Positions 6,069 through 6,212 of a stretch of DNA of 6,212 nucleotides are shown here, in pieces. Position numbers and translations under genes: made by a program. The notes below the pieces were generated by a model, which did no database searches, was not told where the DNA came from, and saw only the letters and a program-made list of their open reading frames with translations. The stretch comes from Bdellovibrionales bacterium. Its GTDB lineage: Bacteria; Bdellovibrionota; Bacteriovoracia; Bacteriovoracales; Bacteriovoracaceae. Each line of letters begins with the position of its first letter. The stretch's first letter is position 1. The stretch spans positions 1-6,212 of the forward strand of contig DAOVTR010000102.1 in the NCBI GenBank assembly GCA_030633015.1, read 5' to 3'.

Positions 6069-6212
6069 GTGACTTTGCTTTTAAAACAGATCTTTGGTCT
6101 TATAGGCTTATTAAACTCAGAGACAGGTACAAATCAAATAGCAGTAGGTATTGCTTGTGGATTGATTATAGGGTTTTCTCCGACATTATCACTACAAACT
6201 TTGATAGTTATT
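6069..6212 (+). CDS. TIGR03546/DUF2062-like membrane protein (N-terminal fragment, 3' end outside window)
   Basis: The first 48 codons of a gene that runs off the right edge. The peptide has the layout I associate with TIGR03546 (DUF2062-related) proteins: an amphipathic start (LLLKQIFGLIGLLNSETG), then a Gln-Ile-Ala-x-Gly stretch leading into a hydrophobic segment IACGLIIGFSP, then SLQTLIVI, the beginning of the first membrane region. These are integral inner-membrane proteins of unknown function found in Gammaproteobacteria and Bdellovibrionota. The start is GTG with a strong AAGGGG six bases upstream. It is divergent from the ART-like gene, with 142 bases between the start codons. The family call rests on recall of the N-terminal pattern; only the N-terminus is available. 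Confidence 0.65.
   Translation, partial: MTLLLKQIFGLIGLLNSETGTNQIAVGIACGLIIGFSPTLSLQTLIVI

Overview
This is an AT-rich window from a Gram-negative-type bacterium. Several features point to Bdellovibrionota, and Bacteriovorax-like predators are my best guess: an HD-GYP-type tail next to cheD, an exported subtilase with a CUB-like C-terminus, a cyclic-nucleotide-binding/receiver/RsbW-type ATPase fusion, and a TIGR03546/DUF2062-like membrane protein. The taxonomy is an inference from gene types and base composition. No rRNA or single-species marker is present. The window holds ordinary tightly packed chromosome: no tRNA, CRISPR array, insertion sequence or integrase is visible.

Layout. (a) 2-782, plus strand: the 3' end of an HD-GYP-like phosphodiesterase gene, then cheD 16 bases later, read from a TTG start. 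This looks like a signalling/chemotaxis operon. (b) 861-2516, plus strand: an exported S8 (subtilisin-like) protease with an N-terminal inhibitory propeptide, a complete catalytic set and a C-terminal CUB-like domain. (c) 2517-4307, minus strand: a 596-residue cytoplasmic regulator made of a CRP-type cyclic-nucleotide-binding domain, a coiled coil, a degenerate response-regulator receiver and an RsbW-like ATPase. Its stop codon directly abuts the protease stop codon. (d) 4352-5926, minus strand: a 524-residue exported protein whose N-terminal third resembles the PARP-like ADP-ribosyltransferase fold, with His and Tyr signatures visible. The rest is unrecognised. (e) 5927-6068: a divergent promoter region. 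(f) 6069 to the right edge, plus strand: the start of a TIGR03546/DUF2062-like membrane protein.

How they may work together. The left pair belongs to intracellular signalling (cyclic-di-GMP turnover and chemoreceptor deamidation). The two exported proteins, a protease and an ADP-ribosyltransferase-like protein, could act in the periplasm, outside the cell or on prey. The regulator lies immediately downstream of the ADP-ribosyltransferase-like gene on the same strand, but it appears to have its own promoter with almost no leader. The most interesting item is the exported ADP-ribosyltransferase-like protein. Next is the regulator, which seems to have lost canonical ligand and phosphorylation residues in two of its sensory domains.
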